Assembly (NCBI GenBank): GCA_002314565.1
Contig: DCGL01000049.1
Span: forward strand, 1 to 15,310
Direction: 5' to 3'
DNA length: 15,310 nucleotides
Source of the DNA: Clostridiales bacterium UBA1779
GTDB lineage: Bacteria > Bacillota > Clostridia > Oscillospirales > CAG-272
Below, piece after piece: positions 7,299 through 14,164 of the stretch (positions within the stretch are counted from its first letter, which is position 1; each line of letters starts with the position of its first letter). The position numbers were made by a program, and so were the translations under genes. A model generated the notes under the pieces. It worked only from the letters and a program-made list of their open reading frames with translations, searched no databases and had not been told where the DNA came from.

Positions 7299-9218
7299 AT
7301 GAGACTCAGAGCCCCAGCTTATCCTTTGATCAATATCGATCCTTACTTCTCACTTTGGTCACCGGCTGACAGACTGACCGATGCCGAAACCGTTCACTGG
7401 ACAAATTCACCGATTACAGTATCCGGAATTGCCGAGATCGACGGCGAAAAATTCCGTTTTATGGGAAAAAATCCGGAAACAGTACCCGCAATGAAGCAGG
7501 TATCCGTTGACGTTGATTGTTTTACAACCACTTATATTTTTGAAGCCAGAGGTGTCAGACTTATCTGCCGCTTTACATCCCCCGTTCTTCCCGGTGATCT
7601 TTATTACCTTTCTCGCCCTGTTTCCTATCTCGAAATCGAAAAGCAGTTCACAGACGGCCACAGACACAGCGTTAATATCACGGTATCCGTATCCGAAGAA
7701 ATCTGCATGAACATCCGCGGCCAGGGCGAAACAGAAACCGAGATTCTCAGTCTGGATGGTCTGTCATCAGCCAGAATCGGTCTTAAAGAGCAGAATCTGC
7801 TTTACAGATCTGGTGATGATGTCAGAATCGAATGGGGTTATTTCTATCTGACAGGCAAGGGAGATGCATCCGTCATCAATTCAGACGACGGAATGAAATA
7901 CGTAAGTCTTTCATTTGCAGCCGATAAAAAGAATCTGATAACCTTTGCTTACGACGACGTAAAGAGCCTTGTTTATTTCGGAAAGCAGCTTACGTCATAT
8001 TGGAACCGCGACGGACAGAAAATCACCGACGAAATCGTAAAGGCACACGCCGATTATTCAAAGGTTCTTGCAAAATGCCGCGACCTTGACCGTGACTTAT
8101 TCTACGACTCCGTCAAGGCAGGAGGAGAAAAATATGCGGAACTGCTTCAGCTCGCCTTCCGCCAGGCTGTCGGAGCCCACAAGCTCGCGCTTGACGAAGA
8201 CGGAAAGGTCCTCTTCGTATCCAAGGAGTGCTTCTCCAACGGCTGTGCAGCCACGGTGGACGTTTCTTATCCCTCAATCCCCCTGTTCCTGCTTTACAAT
8301 CCGGAGCTCGTCAAGGGAATGATGCGTCCCATTTACAAATATGCTTTATCCCCCGAATGGCCCTTCGATTTCGCCCCTCACGACTGCGGACAGTACCCGC
8401 TGCTCAACGGTCAGGTTTACGGCAACAATGCCATTGAAAAGCAGATGCCGGTTGAAGAGTGCGGAAATATGCTCGTTATGGAAACCTGCGTTGCTCTCGC
8501 TGAAAAATCCCCGGCTTATGCAAATGAGCATATGGATATTCTTGATACTTGGGTGAAATACTTGCTTGAAAACGGTTCAGACCCGGCAAATCAGCTCTGC
8601 ACTGACGACTTTGCAGGCCATCTTGCCCACAACTGCAACCTGTCTCTCAAGGCAATTATGGGTATTGCCGGCTACGGTATACTCAAGGGAATGAACGGTC
8701 AGAAGGCCGAAAAGAACAAGTATATCGGTATCGCAAAGAAAATGGCACTTGACTGGGCAAAGCGTGCCTCAAACGGCGACGGCAGCTACCGCCTTGCCTT
8801 TGACCGTCCCGGAACCTTCTCGATGAAATACAATATCGTCTGGGACAAGCTGTTCGGTACAGAGCTTATGCCGCGCGAAGTGCTTGAGTCTGAGTTCAAT
8901 TCATATTTCAGAGTGATACATCCTTACGGTCTCGACCTTGATAACCGTCAGCCTTATACGAAGTGCGACTGGCTTGTCTGGACTGCAACGCTGGCAGAAA
9001 GCCGCGACGACTTCGAAAGACTCGTCGAGCCTCTGTGGAAGGCATATAATTATACCGTTTCCCGCGTACCTATGACAGACTGGTATTGGACGCTGACAGG
9101 ACTTCACAAATCATATTACAGCAAGAGATGCGAAAAGGATATCTCATTCCGCAACCGAACCGTTGTCGGAGGCCTGTTTATCAAGCTTCTTGAATACAGA
9201 GAAACCGTTAAGATGTAA
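7299..9218 (+). CDS. Glutaminase A family protein (DUF5127/DUF4965/DUF1793), cytoplasmic
   Basis: 639 residues. ATG 7299 has AAAGGA (7284-7289) nine bases upstream. The start, RAPAYPLINIDPYFSLWSPA, is the usual opening of GtaA-like proteins, here without the secretion signal that fungal and Bacteroidetes members carry. Further hallmarks are CAATVDVSYPSIPLFLLYNP, FAPHDCGQYPLLNGQVYG, MPVEECGNML (glutamates 386-387), DDFAGHLAHNCNLSLKAIMG and FDRPGTFSMKYNIVWDKLFG. The central and C-terminal part is expected to be an alpha/alpha-toroid like six-hairpin glycosidases. The family name comes from a fungal glutaminase; activity of bacterial cytoplasmic members is not established, and a carbohydrate substrate is possible given the fold and the divergent FAD oxidoreductase. 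It is a single-gene transcript ending at the terminator at 9225. Confidence 0.88.
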   Translation: MRLRAPAYPLINIDPYFSLWSPADRLTDAETVHWTNSPITVSGIAEIDGEKFRFMGKNPETVPAMKQVSVDVDCFTTTYIFEARGVRLICRFTSPVLPGDLYYLSRPVSYLEIEKQFTDGHRHSVNITVSVSEEICMNIRGQGETETEILSLDGLSSARIGLKEQNLLYRSGDDVRIEWGYFYLTGKGDASVINSDDGMKYVSLSFAADKKNLITFAYDDVKSLVYFGKQLTSYWNRDGQKITDEIVKAHADYSKVLAKCRDLDRDLFYDSVKAGGEKYAELLQLAFRQAVGAHKLALDEDGKVLFVSKECFSNGCAATVDVSYPSIPLFLLYNPELVKGMMRPIYKYALSPEWPFDFAPHDCGQYPLLNGQVYGNNAIEKQMPVEECGNMLVMETCVALAEKSPAYANEHMDILDTWVKYLLENGSDPANQLCTDDFAGHLAHNCNLSLKAIMGIAGYGILKGMNGQKAEKNKYIGIAKKMALDWAKRASNGDGSYRLAFDRPGTFSMKYNIVWDKLFGTELMPREVLESEFNSYFRVIHPYGLDLDNRQPYTKCDWLVWTATLAESRDDFERLVEPLWKAYNYTVSRVPMTDWYWTLTGLHKSYYSKRCEKDISFRNRTVVGGLFIKLLEYRETVKM

Positions 9219-9224
9219 TACTGT

Positions 9225-9258
9225 AAAATGCACTCACACACCCGTGGGTGCATTTTTT
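9225..9258 (+). terminator. Intrinsic terminator after the glutaminase-family gene
   Basis: Stem AAAATGCAC (9225-9233) with GTGCATTTT (9248-9256), continuing in a T-run to 9258. It starts seven bases after the stop codon. The loop contains a further short ACCC/GGGT pairing. Confidence 0.85.
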
Positions 9259-9260
9259 AC

Positions 9261-9289
9261 TTGAAAAATCGTTATATTTGTAGTATAAT
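9261..9289 (+). promoter_or_regulatory. Sigma-A promoter of smpB with palindromic -10
   Basis: -35 TTGAAA (9261-9266) and -10 TATAAT (9284-9289) with a 17-bp spacer. The -10 is embedded in a perfect palindrome, TGTAGTA-TAA-TACTACA (9279-9295). The symmetric site would suit a dimeric repressor, but it may be chance in AT-rich sequence. Confidence 0.8.
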
Positions 9290-9320
9290 ACTACAGCAAT
9301 AAGCGGAAAGGAGGGGTATT

Positions 9321-9791
9321 ATGGCCATCAAAAAGGGAATCAAGACCATTGCTGCCAACAGAAAGGCTTATCACGATTACTTCGTGGAAGAGAAGTACGA
9401 AGCCGGAATTGAACTGTGCGGCACAGAGGTCAAGAGCCTGAGAGCGGGAACGGTAAATCTCAAAGATTCATACTGTTCCATCGACAAAGGCGAGCTGTTT
9501 GTGTACAATATGCACATCAGTCCCTACGAAAAAGGAAACATTTATAACCGTGATCCCCTCCGTATCCGAAAGCTGCTGATGCACAAGCGCGAAATTCTAA
9601 AGCTTTTCAATGCAGTCTCACAGAAAGGTTTCACACTGGTTCCCCTGTCCCTGTATTTCAAGGACTCAAAGGTAAAGGTTGAGCTCGGTCTGTGCCGCGG
9701 TAAAAAACTGTATGACAAACGCGACGCTCTTGCAGAAAAGGCAGTCAAACGCGACAACGAAAGGTATCAGGCAAACAGTTACAAGGACTGA
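9321..9791 (+). CDS. smpB: SsrA-binding protein SmpB
   Basis: 156 residues, the usual length. ATG 9321 has AAAGGAGG (9307-9314) six bases upstream. The signatures are clear: NRKAYHDYFVEEKYEAGIEL, CGTEVKSLRAGTVNLKDSY, MHISPYEKGN, and a lysine/arginine-rich C-terminal tail (KKLYDKRDALAEKAVKRD) that in SmpB enters the decoding centre and mRNA channel. SmpB binds the tRNA-like domain of tmRNA and delivers it, charged with alanine, to ribosomes stalled without a stop codon. Its RNA partner ssrA begins 82 bases downstream, so the trans-translation pair is intact. No rnr gene lies upstream, unlike the common rnr-smpB arrangement of Firmicutes; the neighbour is a glutaminase-family gene behind a terminator. 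Confidence 0.98.
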   Translation: MAIKKGIKTIAANRKAYHDYFVEEKYEAGIELCGTEVKSLRAGTVNLKDSYCSIDKGELFVYNMHISPYEKGNIYNRDPLRIRKLLMHKREILKLFNAVSQKGFTLVPLSLYFKDSKVKVELGLCRGKKLYDKRDALAEKAVKRDNERYQANSYKD

Positions 9792-9807
9792 TTTTTTCGT
9801 TCTGACC

Positions 9808-9835
9808 TGAACTCCCGCGGTTTGGAAGGAGTTCA
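9808..9835 (+). other. Hairpin between smpB and ssrA
   Basis: TGAACTCC (9808-9815) and GGAGTTCA (9828-9835) are perfectly complementary around a 12-base loop. No T-run follows, so it is not a canonical terminator. It overlaps the candidate ssrA -35. Confidence 0.45.
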
Positions 9836-9851
9836 ATCCCCACAGTATTAT
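9822..9851 (+). promoter_or_regulatory. Candidate ssrA promoter
   Basis: TTGGAA (9822-9827) and TATTAT (9846-9851) are separated by 18 bp. A 5-bp hairpin AGCGG-TACT-CCGCT follows (9852-9865), then the mature 5' end at 9874; such a leader would be removed by RNase P. Readthrough from smpB is an alternative. Confidence 0.4.
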
Positions 9852-9873
9852 AGCGGTACTCCGCTGAATATAT

Positions 9874-10236
9874 GGGGGCGTAAAGGTTTCGACGGGGATT
9901 TTGAGGTCCGGGAAGCGGGTAGAGCTGAGCAACTCTTAAAAATGTTCGCCTAAATTTAAACGCAGATAATACTGCTCTCGCCGCTTAAGCGGTGATGCCG
10001 CCCTGCGGGGCAGCCCGTCTCGCCCGGAGTATCACGGCCGGGAGTTGAGGCGTCATTGAGTGATGAACGTGCACGGAGACTTATTCCTTTGCATCCGTCA
10101 TGCATAAAAAGGATACCTATGGGTTCAGGGTGCCGGTTCCCGGCTCCCATGGGAAAGCTTAAATAATCGGCTTCACCCGGAGATGCCCGTATCAAGAGAT
10201 TTTCGGACGGGGGTTCAATTCCCCCCGCCTCCACCA
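9874..10236 (+). ncRNA. ssrA: tmRNA (transfer-messenger RNA, one-piece)
   Basis: About 363 nt. The 5' end GGGGGCGTAAAGGTTTCGACG is the standard tmRNA opening. It pairs as a 7-bp acceptor stem (9874-9880) with CGCCTCC (10226-10232, one G-U), followed by discriminator A and an encoded CCA (10234-10236). The T-arm GGGGGTTCAATTCCCCC precedes it. The mRNA-like region encodes a short tag ending TALAA, with the stop codon in the hairpin CCGCTTAAGCGG. The remaining GC-rich body would form the pseudoknots. Together with SmpB it rescues stalled ribosomes and tags the incomplete proteins for degradation. No permutation or intron is seen. Open frames across it on either strand are spurious. Confidence 0.97.
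9962..9988 (+). other. tmRNA proteolysis tag reading frame (ADNTALAA)
   Basis: From GCA 9962 the codons read A-D-N-T-A-L-A-A, then TAA 9986-9988. The hydrophobic ALAA end is the standard ClpXP-recognised terminus. With the alanine carried by tmRNA the tag would be AADNTALAA. GCA is chosen as resume codon because the preceding TTAAAC fits the usual context; resuming at the AAC just before is possible. Confidence 0.7.
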
Positions 10237-10240
10237 AACA

Positions 10241-10274
10241 AAAAGGGAAGAAGCTTTTGGCTTCTTCTTTTTTG
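10241..10274 (+). terminator. Intrinsic terminator of ssrA
   Basis: Stem GAAGAAGC (10247-10254) with GCTTCTTC (10260-10267), loop TTTTG, then six T. The upstream AAAAGG can extend the stem into the T-run. It starts four bases after the tmRNA CCA end. Confidence 0.92.
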
Positions 10275-10319
10275 TTGCCTGCAGGGGACAAGCAAACAGC
10301 AGAATACCCAAAATAAACA

Positions 10320-10348
10320 TTGTACTTTAACTTTCATTATGATATAAT
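10320..10348 (+). promoter_or_regulatory. Sigma-A promoter of the surface-modification operon
   Basis: -35 TTGTAC (10320-10325) and -10 TATAAT (10343-10348), 17-bp spacer. The -10 lies inside a 14-bp perfect AT palindrome (10342-10355). It leaves a leader of about 87 bases before ATG 10442. No other convincing promoter is visible before the downstream genes. Confidence 0.75.
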
Positions 10349-10399
10349 ATTATATTATTAATTTAAATTTACGCTACTAATAAATAATTAGCGAGTTTA

Positions 10400-10424
10400 A
10401 CAGAAGTCATCCGCTGTCTTCTGT
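10400..10424 (+). promoter_or_regulatory. Leader hairpin upstream of the operon's first gene
   Basis: ACAGAAG (10400-10406) pairs with CTTCTGT (10418-10424) around an 11-base loop. A weaker AT-rich inverted repeat, CGCTA/TAGCG, lies at 10372-10376 and 10389-10393. No U-tract follows, so it is not an attenuator terminator. It matches no riboswitch class I recognise. Confidence 0.4.
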
Positions 10425-10441
10425 CATAGAAAGGATTTTTC

Positions 10442-11398
10442 ATGTGGCTGATATTTGCCGCTCTGTCATTGCTTCTTTATGCAGTCACGGATATTATAGG
10501 GAAAAAAAGCGTCAATTCCGGAAATTCATATACCCCGCTTGAATTATGCATAACAGTTTCCATTCTTTCATTTTTCATCAGCATTATACTTTGGTTTTTC
10601 GGTTTCGGTGAAAGCGGTATGTCCCCATGGCAGCTGCTCGTTCTTCAACCTCTCATCCTTGTCAATTTGCTTTGTTTTTTCCTGTACTGGATTTATTATC
10701 TACTCAGCTTTAAATTTATTCGCTTATCAGTTGCTGAAGCAGTAAGCGGCTCGTCCGGCATCTTTTATTTTTTAGGTCTTATTCTTTTCAATCTCTGCCT
10801 CGGAAAATTGCCGGCGGTACGAGAAATGTTTCACCCTCTCAGACTGATACCCATTATTTTGGTACTGACTTTCATTGTACTGTATCCTTTTGCGGAATCG
10901 TTTACAAAGAAAAACAATAATGCAGAAAAGTCAGTTTTCAAAAAGAACCGCCGCAGCTATTTTCTCGGAATCTGCATACTGATGTTATCACTGATTATTG
11001 ATTCGCTTGATTCCCTTATCACCACATTTATTATTGATGAAGGAAACATAAGTACGGTTGATTATATAATGACAAGCTATTTTTTATCTATTTTTCCTGC
11101 CGCAGTTCTATTTATTTTCCTTTGTTTAAAAAGAAAAAAATGGTTTATTCCATTGAAAAACCATCCGATAAGTTCTGTCGGTTATTCCGTCTCAGCACTT
11201 CTTTCTTCTCAGCTGTATATGGTTGCATCGTATTGCGATGCCGTGCGTACCGGAATTCTCTTTGTAATTTATCCGGTTGTTCCGATTATCGGCGCCAAGA
11301 TATTTCTGAAAGAAAAATTCACGTGGAGGCAGAATCTCTGCATTTGGATAATCACTTTGTCGGCGATTGCATTCTGCGTATCCGACGGTCTGCTGTAA
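10442..11398 (+). CDS. EamA/DMT-superfamily transporter
   Basis: 318 residues. ATG 10442 has AAGGA six bases upstream. Hydrophobicity shows about ten membrane spans in two halves separated by a charged cytoplasmic linker (TKKNNNAEKSVFKKNRRSY), the EamA-type two-repeat plan. The N-terminus MWLIFAALSLLLYAVTDIIG and the C-terminal repeat (ISSVGYSVSALLSSQLYMVA, then GILFVIYPVVPIIGAKIF) fit the drug/metabolite transporter superfamily, and the length is typical. DMT proteins move small metabolites, and some (the ArnE/ArnF type) move lipid-linked sugars. As first gene of an operon with ATP-grasp, carrier protein, DHHW and MBOAT genes, a role in supplying or exporting the acyl donor or the acceptor is plausible; the substrate cannot be read. 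It is clearly AT-richer than genes left of ssrA. Confidence 0.8.
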   Translation: MWLIFAALSLLLYAVTDIIGKKSVNSGNSYTPLELCITVSILSFFISIILWFFGFGESGMSPWQLLVLQPLILVNLLCFFLYWIYYLLSFKFIRLSVAEAVSGSSGIFYFLGLILFNLCLGKLPAVREMFHPLRLIPIILVLTFIVLYPFAESFTKKNNNAEKSVFKKNRRSYFLGICILMLSLIIDSLDSLITTFIIDEGNISTVDYIMTSYFLSIFPAAVLFIFLCLKRKKWFIPLKNHPISSVGYSVSALLSSQLYMVASYCDAVRTGILFVIYPVVPIIGAKIFLKEKFTWRQNLCIWIITLSAIAFCVSDGLL

Positions 11399-11470
11399 TT
11401 ATCACTTATATTGATATTTCCGAAATTACGTAAAGAAAGGAACAGCATTTTAGCTTCGGAATCAATTTTT

Positions 11471-12604
11471 ATGTCATCACTCGAAACAGCCGAAACCTTT
11501 GAAGAAATGACGGAAGCTGGACGCCGCTTCCTGCAGAAGCACCCTGCAGCATATCCTGATAACTACATTCGTAGCAATCTTGAAAAATTCAGTGCATTTA
11601 TTGAAGACAAATCTTACCTTTTGTCACTTATTTATGCATCTGTATACTGCACTCAGATGTACGGGACAAGCCTTCTTGAATTCAGTATATATCATTTTGC
11701 CGAAAAAAGTCACAGCGAAAGAATCCGTTATATTACTTGGGAAAGCCGTTTTCTCTATACCGCTTTTCTGAACAAACCTTCAGATAACCATATCCTGGAT
11801 AATAAATATGAAGCATATACACTCTTGAAACCTTTTTATAAAAGGGAAGCGATGCTGCTTTCGGACGAAAATGATTTCGAACGTTTTTGTTCGTTTGTCA
11901 ATAAGAATTCGGCAGTATTTGTTAAGCCCAACAATATGGAACTTGCAATCGGAGCTCATCGTCTGGTTTACAGAGGCAACACACTGCGTGATACCTTTGA
12001 TGCCTTATGCAGAGAAGCGGCTGAAATTTCCGGTGATGAAATTAAAAGGGAATCAGACCACCGTCTGATTCTTGAAGAACAGATAGTACCTTCTGCATTT
12101 ATGAGACGGCTTAACCCGAATGAATTGTCGCTTTTGCGAGTCACAACAATAAATATCAAAGGACAGGTTCATTTTTTCTATCCTTGTTTAAGACTTCTGT
12201 ACGGTAACGGAAAAGACAAGACCGGAGAGGATTACAGCTGTGTGGCACTTATCGATTCCGACAGCGGTGAAGTGATTTCAAACGGAAAAAACGCAGCAGG
12301 TGATTTGGACGCAAATCCCGTAACGGGGCAGAAAATCTGCGGTATGATGATACCGGACTGGAATGACCTGAAAGAAATGCTCACGAGAGCTTCAAGGATG
12401 CTTCCGACAACCCGTTATATCGGTTGGGACGTGACTCACACTGATAAGGGCTGGTGCATCATCGAGGGCAATCCAAACGGAGAGTTCTTCTATCAGATGT
12501 GTGCCGGGCACGGTGTGAAAGAAGAATTTGAAGACCTTATCGGTTTCCACCTGCCGTACGATTCCTTCAGAAATCCGATTTTTACAAAAAAACAAGCTAA
12601 CTGA
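11471..12604 (+). CDS. Sugar-transfer-associated-type ATP-grasp enzyme
   Basis: 377 residues from ATG 11471. The N-terminal 130 or so residues are helical and unrecognised. The ATP-grasp part begins at about FVKPNNMELAIGAHRLVYR (lysine 152, the likely nucleotide-binding lysine), continues with EEQIVPSAFMRRLNP and LLRVTTINIKG, and ends with RYIGWDVTHTDKG and CIIEGNPNGEFF, where D320, E332 and N334 are the expected metal ligands. This pattern matches the sugar-transfer-associated ATP-grasp family (ATPgrasp_ST). ATP-grasp enzymes activate a carboxylate as acyl phosphate for transfer to an amine, thiol or hydroxyl. Start is uncertain: ATG 11471 has only a weak site, while AAAGGA (11436-11441) sits correctly for an in-frame ATT at 11447. 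It is 72 bases after the transporter and 19 before the carrier-protein gene. Confidence 0.82.
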   Translation: MSSLETAETFEEMTEAGRRFLQKHPAAYPDNYIRSNLEKFSAFIEDKSYLLSLIYASVYCTQMYGTSLLEFSIYHFAEKSHSERIRYITWESRFLYTAFLNKPSDNHILDNKYEAYTLLKPFYKREAMLLSDENDFERFCSFVNKNSAVFVKPNNMELAIGAHRLVYRGNTLRDTFDALCREAAEISGDEIKRESDHRLILEEQIVPSAFMRRLNPNELSLLRVTTINIKGQVHFFYPCLRLLYGNGKDKTGEDYSCVALIDSDSGEVISNGKNAAGDLDANPVTGQKICGMMIPDWNDLKEMLTRASRMLPTTRYIGWDVTHTDKGWCIIEGNPNGEFFYQMCAGHGVKEEFEDLIGFHLPYDSFRNPIFTKKQAN

Positions 12605-12623
12605 GAAATATTGGAGGCAAGCT

Positions 12624-12863
12624 GTGGAAAGCTTAAATATTCGTGAAATAGTTGAAAAGATTCTGACCGATCTTGTTCCGGGAATCAATCTTCTTTCCGA
12701 CTCTCTGATGGAAGAGGAAGGAGTTCAATCACTAACGATGATCCGGCTCATTTCAGAGCTTGACGAAGCGTTTAATATTGAAATCACCTTTGCTGATATT
12801 GAAGAAAACAGCTTTCATTCCGTAGATGCAATTGAAAATATGGTTAAAAACCATCTCGTATAA
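12624..12863 (+). CDS. Stand-alone acyl/peptidyl carrier protein, GTG start
   Basis: 79 residues beginning at GTG 12624, chosen because GGAGG (12613-12617) lies six bases upstream and the frame gives exactly one carrier-protein length. An earlier in-frame ATG at 12528 lies inside the upstream gene. The phosphopantetheine attachment site is Ser36 in GVQSLTMIRLISELDEAF, with glutamine replacing the aspartate of the usual DSL. Helix III region FNIEITFADIEENSFHSVDA and the closing helix AIENMVKNHL are typical of DltC- and ACP-like proteins. Its size and isolation from any fatty-acid or NRPS module, together with the MBOAT and DHHW genes next to it, point to a DltC-like role: carrying an activated group, as a thioester, to the membrane acyltransferase. 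A holo-ACP synthase must act elsewhere. Confidence 0.85.
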   Translation: MESLNIREIVEKILTDLVPGINLLSDSLMEEEGVQSLTMIRLISELDEAFNIEITFADIEENSFHSVDAIENMVKNHLV

Positions 12864-12880
12864 ACAATTATTAATTTTCA

Positions 12881-14149
12881 ATGAAAGAAAAATCAAACAA
12901 AACAAACGTTATTTATTCCGTTTGTTTTTTGGCAATGATGATGCTTTTCGGGATAACGGCAACAGTTATTGTAATTTCGAATCATCTTCCAGGAAAAATA
13001 AACAATAAAACCGATACAATATCATTTTTACAGCAATATCCATTTTCTGAGGATGTTCAGAACGATACAAAATCAACAGAAAAACCCGGCTTCGGATTTG
13101 TTGAAGATTATCAGAATCTTGCGAAATGGGTAACTGACAACTTCGAAGAAAATCTGAGAAAAATCGAACCTTTGTCATCGCCTTTGAAAAAGTGCATTTG
13201 CACTCTTGAGAATTTATTAAGCGGAGACGTTTTAATAACAGATTCTGAAGCACTGATTAAGCTGCCAAACGGCTATCTTGCTGAATGCTTTAAATACTGT
13301 CCCTCAACTGAAGCGTGGAATTCTATTCTTGATTTCTCTGATTGGCTGAAAAGCAATGACATCCCCTTTGTATCTCTTATAACTCCTGATAAATCCGATG
13401 ACAGTGTTACGGTATTTCCGGAAGGAGTACCTCACGGATATACTCAGATGATGGATGAATACAAGGCGTTTATGGACGAAAATGACATTGACTACGTAGA
13501 AACAAAAGAATGGCTGCTTGCTGAAAACGACGACCTTTATTCATGGTTCTACCGTACGGACCACCATTGGAATGTTCACGCGGGATTTGTAACGGCAAGG
13601 AAAACCGCAGAATATCTGACGGAAACGTATTCTGTACCAACCGATGCAAATGCTCTTTTGGATGATAATTATGAACTCGTTAGTTTCCCTGACAGTTTTC
13701 TCGGAAGTTACGGACAGACTTGGACGATTGCCCGTAAAGAAGATATGGAAGTGTTCTATCCAACCAACGAGAGCAATTATCATATAGTAATACCGGGATT
13801 CATTGACAAGAGCGGAAGCTTTTCCGATACATTGATTGACCAAAGCTGTCTCAGTATTAATGAATCATCTTACAACGCGTTTCTGTACGGAGCCCGTCCT
13901 CTAATATTTATTGAAAACAATACATGTATGAACGGTACGAGAATCCTCATTATCAAATTTTCTTTTGCTAACGCCCTCTGTCCGTATCTTGCGGATACGG
14001 TACAGTATCTTGATATAATCGATATAATCAGCCCGAAAAACTTTGACGGCAGTATACGTTCTTTTATTGAACAGACAAAACCTGACGCAGTGCTGCTTTG
14101 TTTGGGTGTCGCAATTGAAGGCTATGAAGATAATCTCCGTTTGAAATAA
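12881..14149 (+). CDS. DHHW-family, membrane-anchored AlgX/DltD-like protein
   Basis: 422 residues. A basic N-terminus (MKEKSNKTN) and one hydrophobic segment, about residues 10-33, form a signal anchor; the rest should be extracellular. FYRTDHHWN (D227-H228-H229-W230) is the family signature and matches the catalytic Asp/His region of AlgX/AlgJ. The probable serine nucleophile is Ser361 in ILIIKFSFANALCPYLA; family members usually have Asp just before it (KDSF), here Phe360. Related proteins partner MBOAT acyltransferases in O-acylation of exported polysaccharides, and DltD plays the same part for teichoic acids. ATG 12881 is needed to keep the anchor, yet no ribosome binding site precedes it; the gene starts 17 bases after the carrier-protein stop, so translation may be coupled. 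The MBOAT gene follows after 15 bases. Confidence 0.88.
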   Translation: MKEKSNKTNVIYSVCFLAMMMLFGITATVIVISNHLPGKINNKTDTISFLQQYPFSEDVQNDTKSTEKPGFGFVEDYQNLAKWVTDNFEENLRKIEPLSSPLKKCICTLENLLSGDVLITDSEALIKLPNGYLAECFKYCPSTEAWNSILDFSDWLKSNDIPFVSLITPDKSDDSVTVFPEGVPHGYTQMMDEYKAFMDENDIDYVETKEWLLAENDDLYSWFYRTDHHWNVHAGFVTARKTAEYLTETYSVPTDANALLDDNYELVSFPDSFLGSYGQTWTIARKEDMEVFYPTNESNYHIVIPGFIDKSGSFSDTLIDQSCLSINESSYNAFLYGARPLIFIENNTCMNGTRILIIKFSFANALCPYLADTVQYLDIIDIISPKNFDGSIRSFIEQTKPDAVLLCLGVAIEGYEDNLRLK

Positions 14150-14164
14150 GGCAGGTCCGTAACA

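Noticed and set aside
9956..10291. Minus-strand open frame of 111 codons across ssrA, containing VEAGGIEPPSE
   Set aside because: It is the antisense of the tmRNA tRNA-like end and terminator; this AGGIEPPSE-type translation is a known kind of false protein call over RNA genes.
10356..10440. Possible riboswitch in the leader of the DMT transporter operon
   Set aside because: Only one 7-bp hairpin and a weak AT-rich inverted repeat; no terminator/antiterminator pair and no recognisable aptamer motif.
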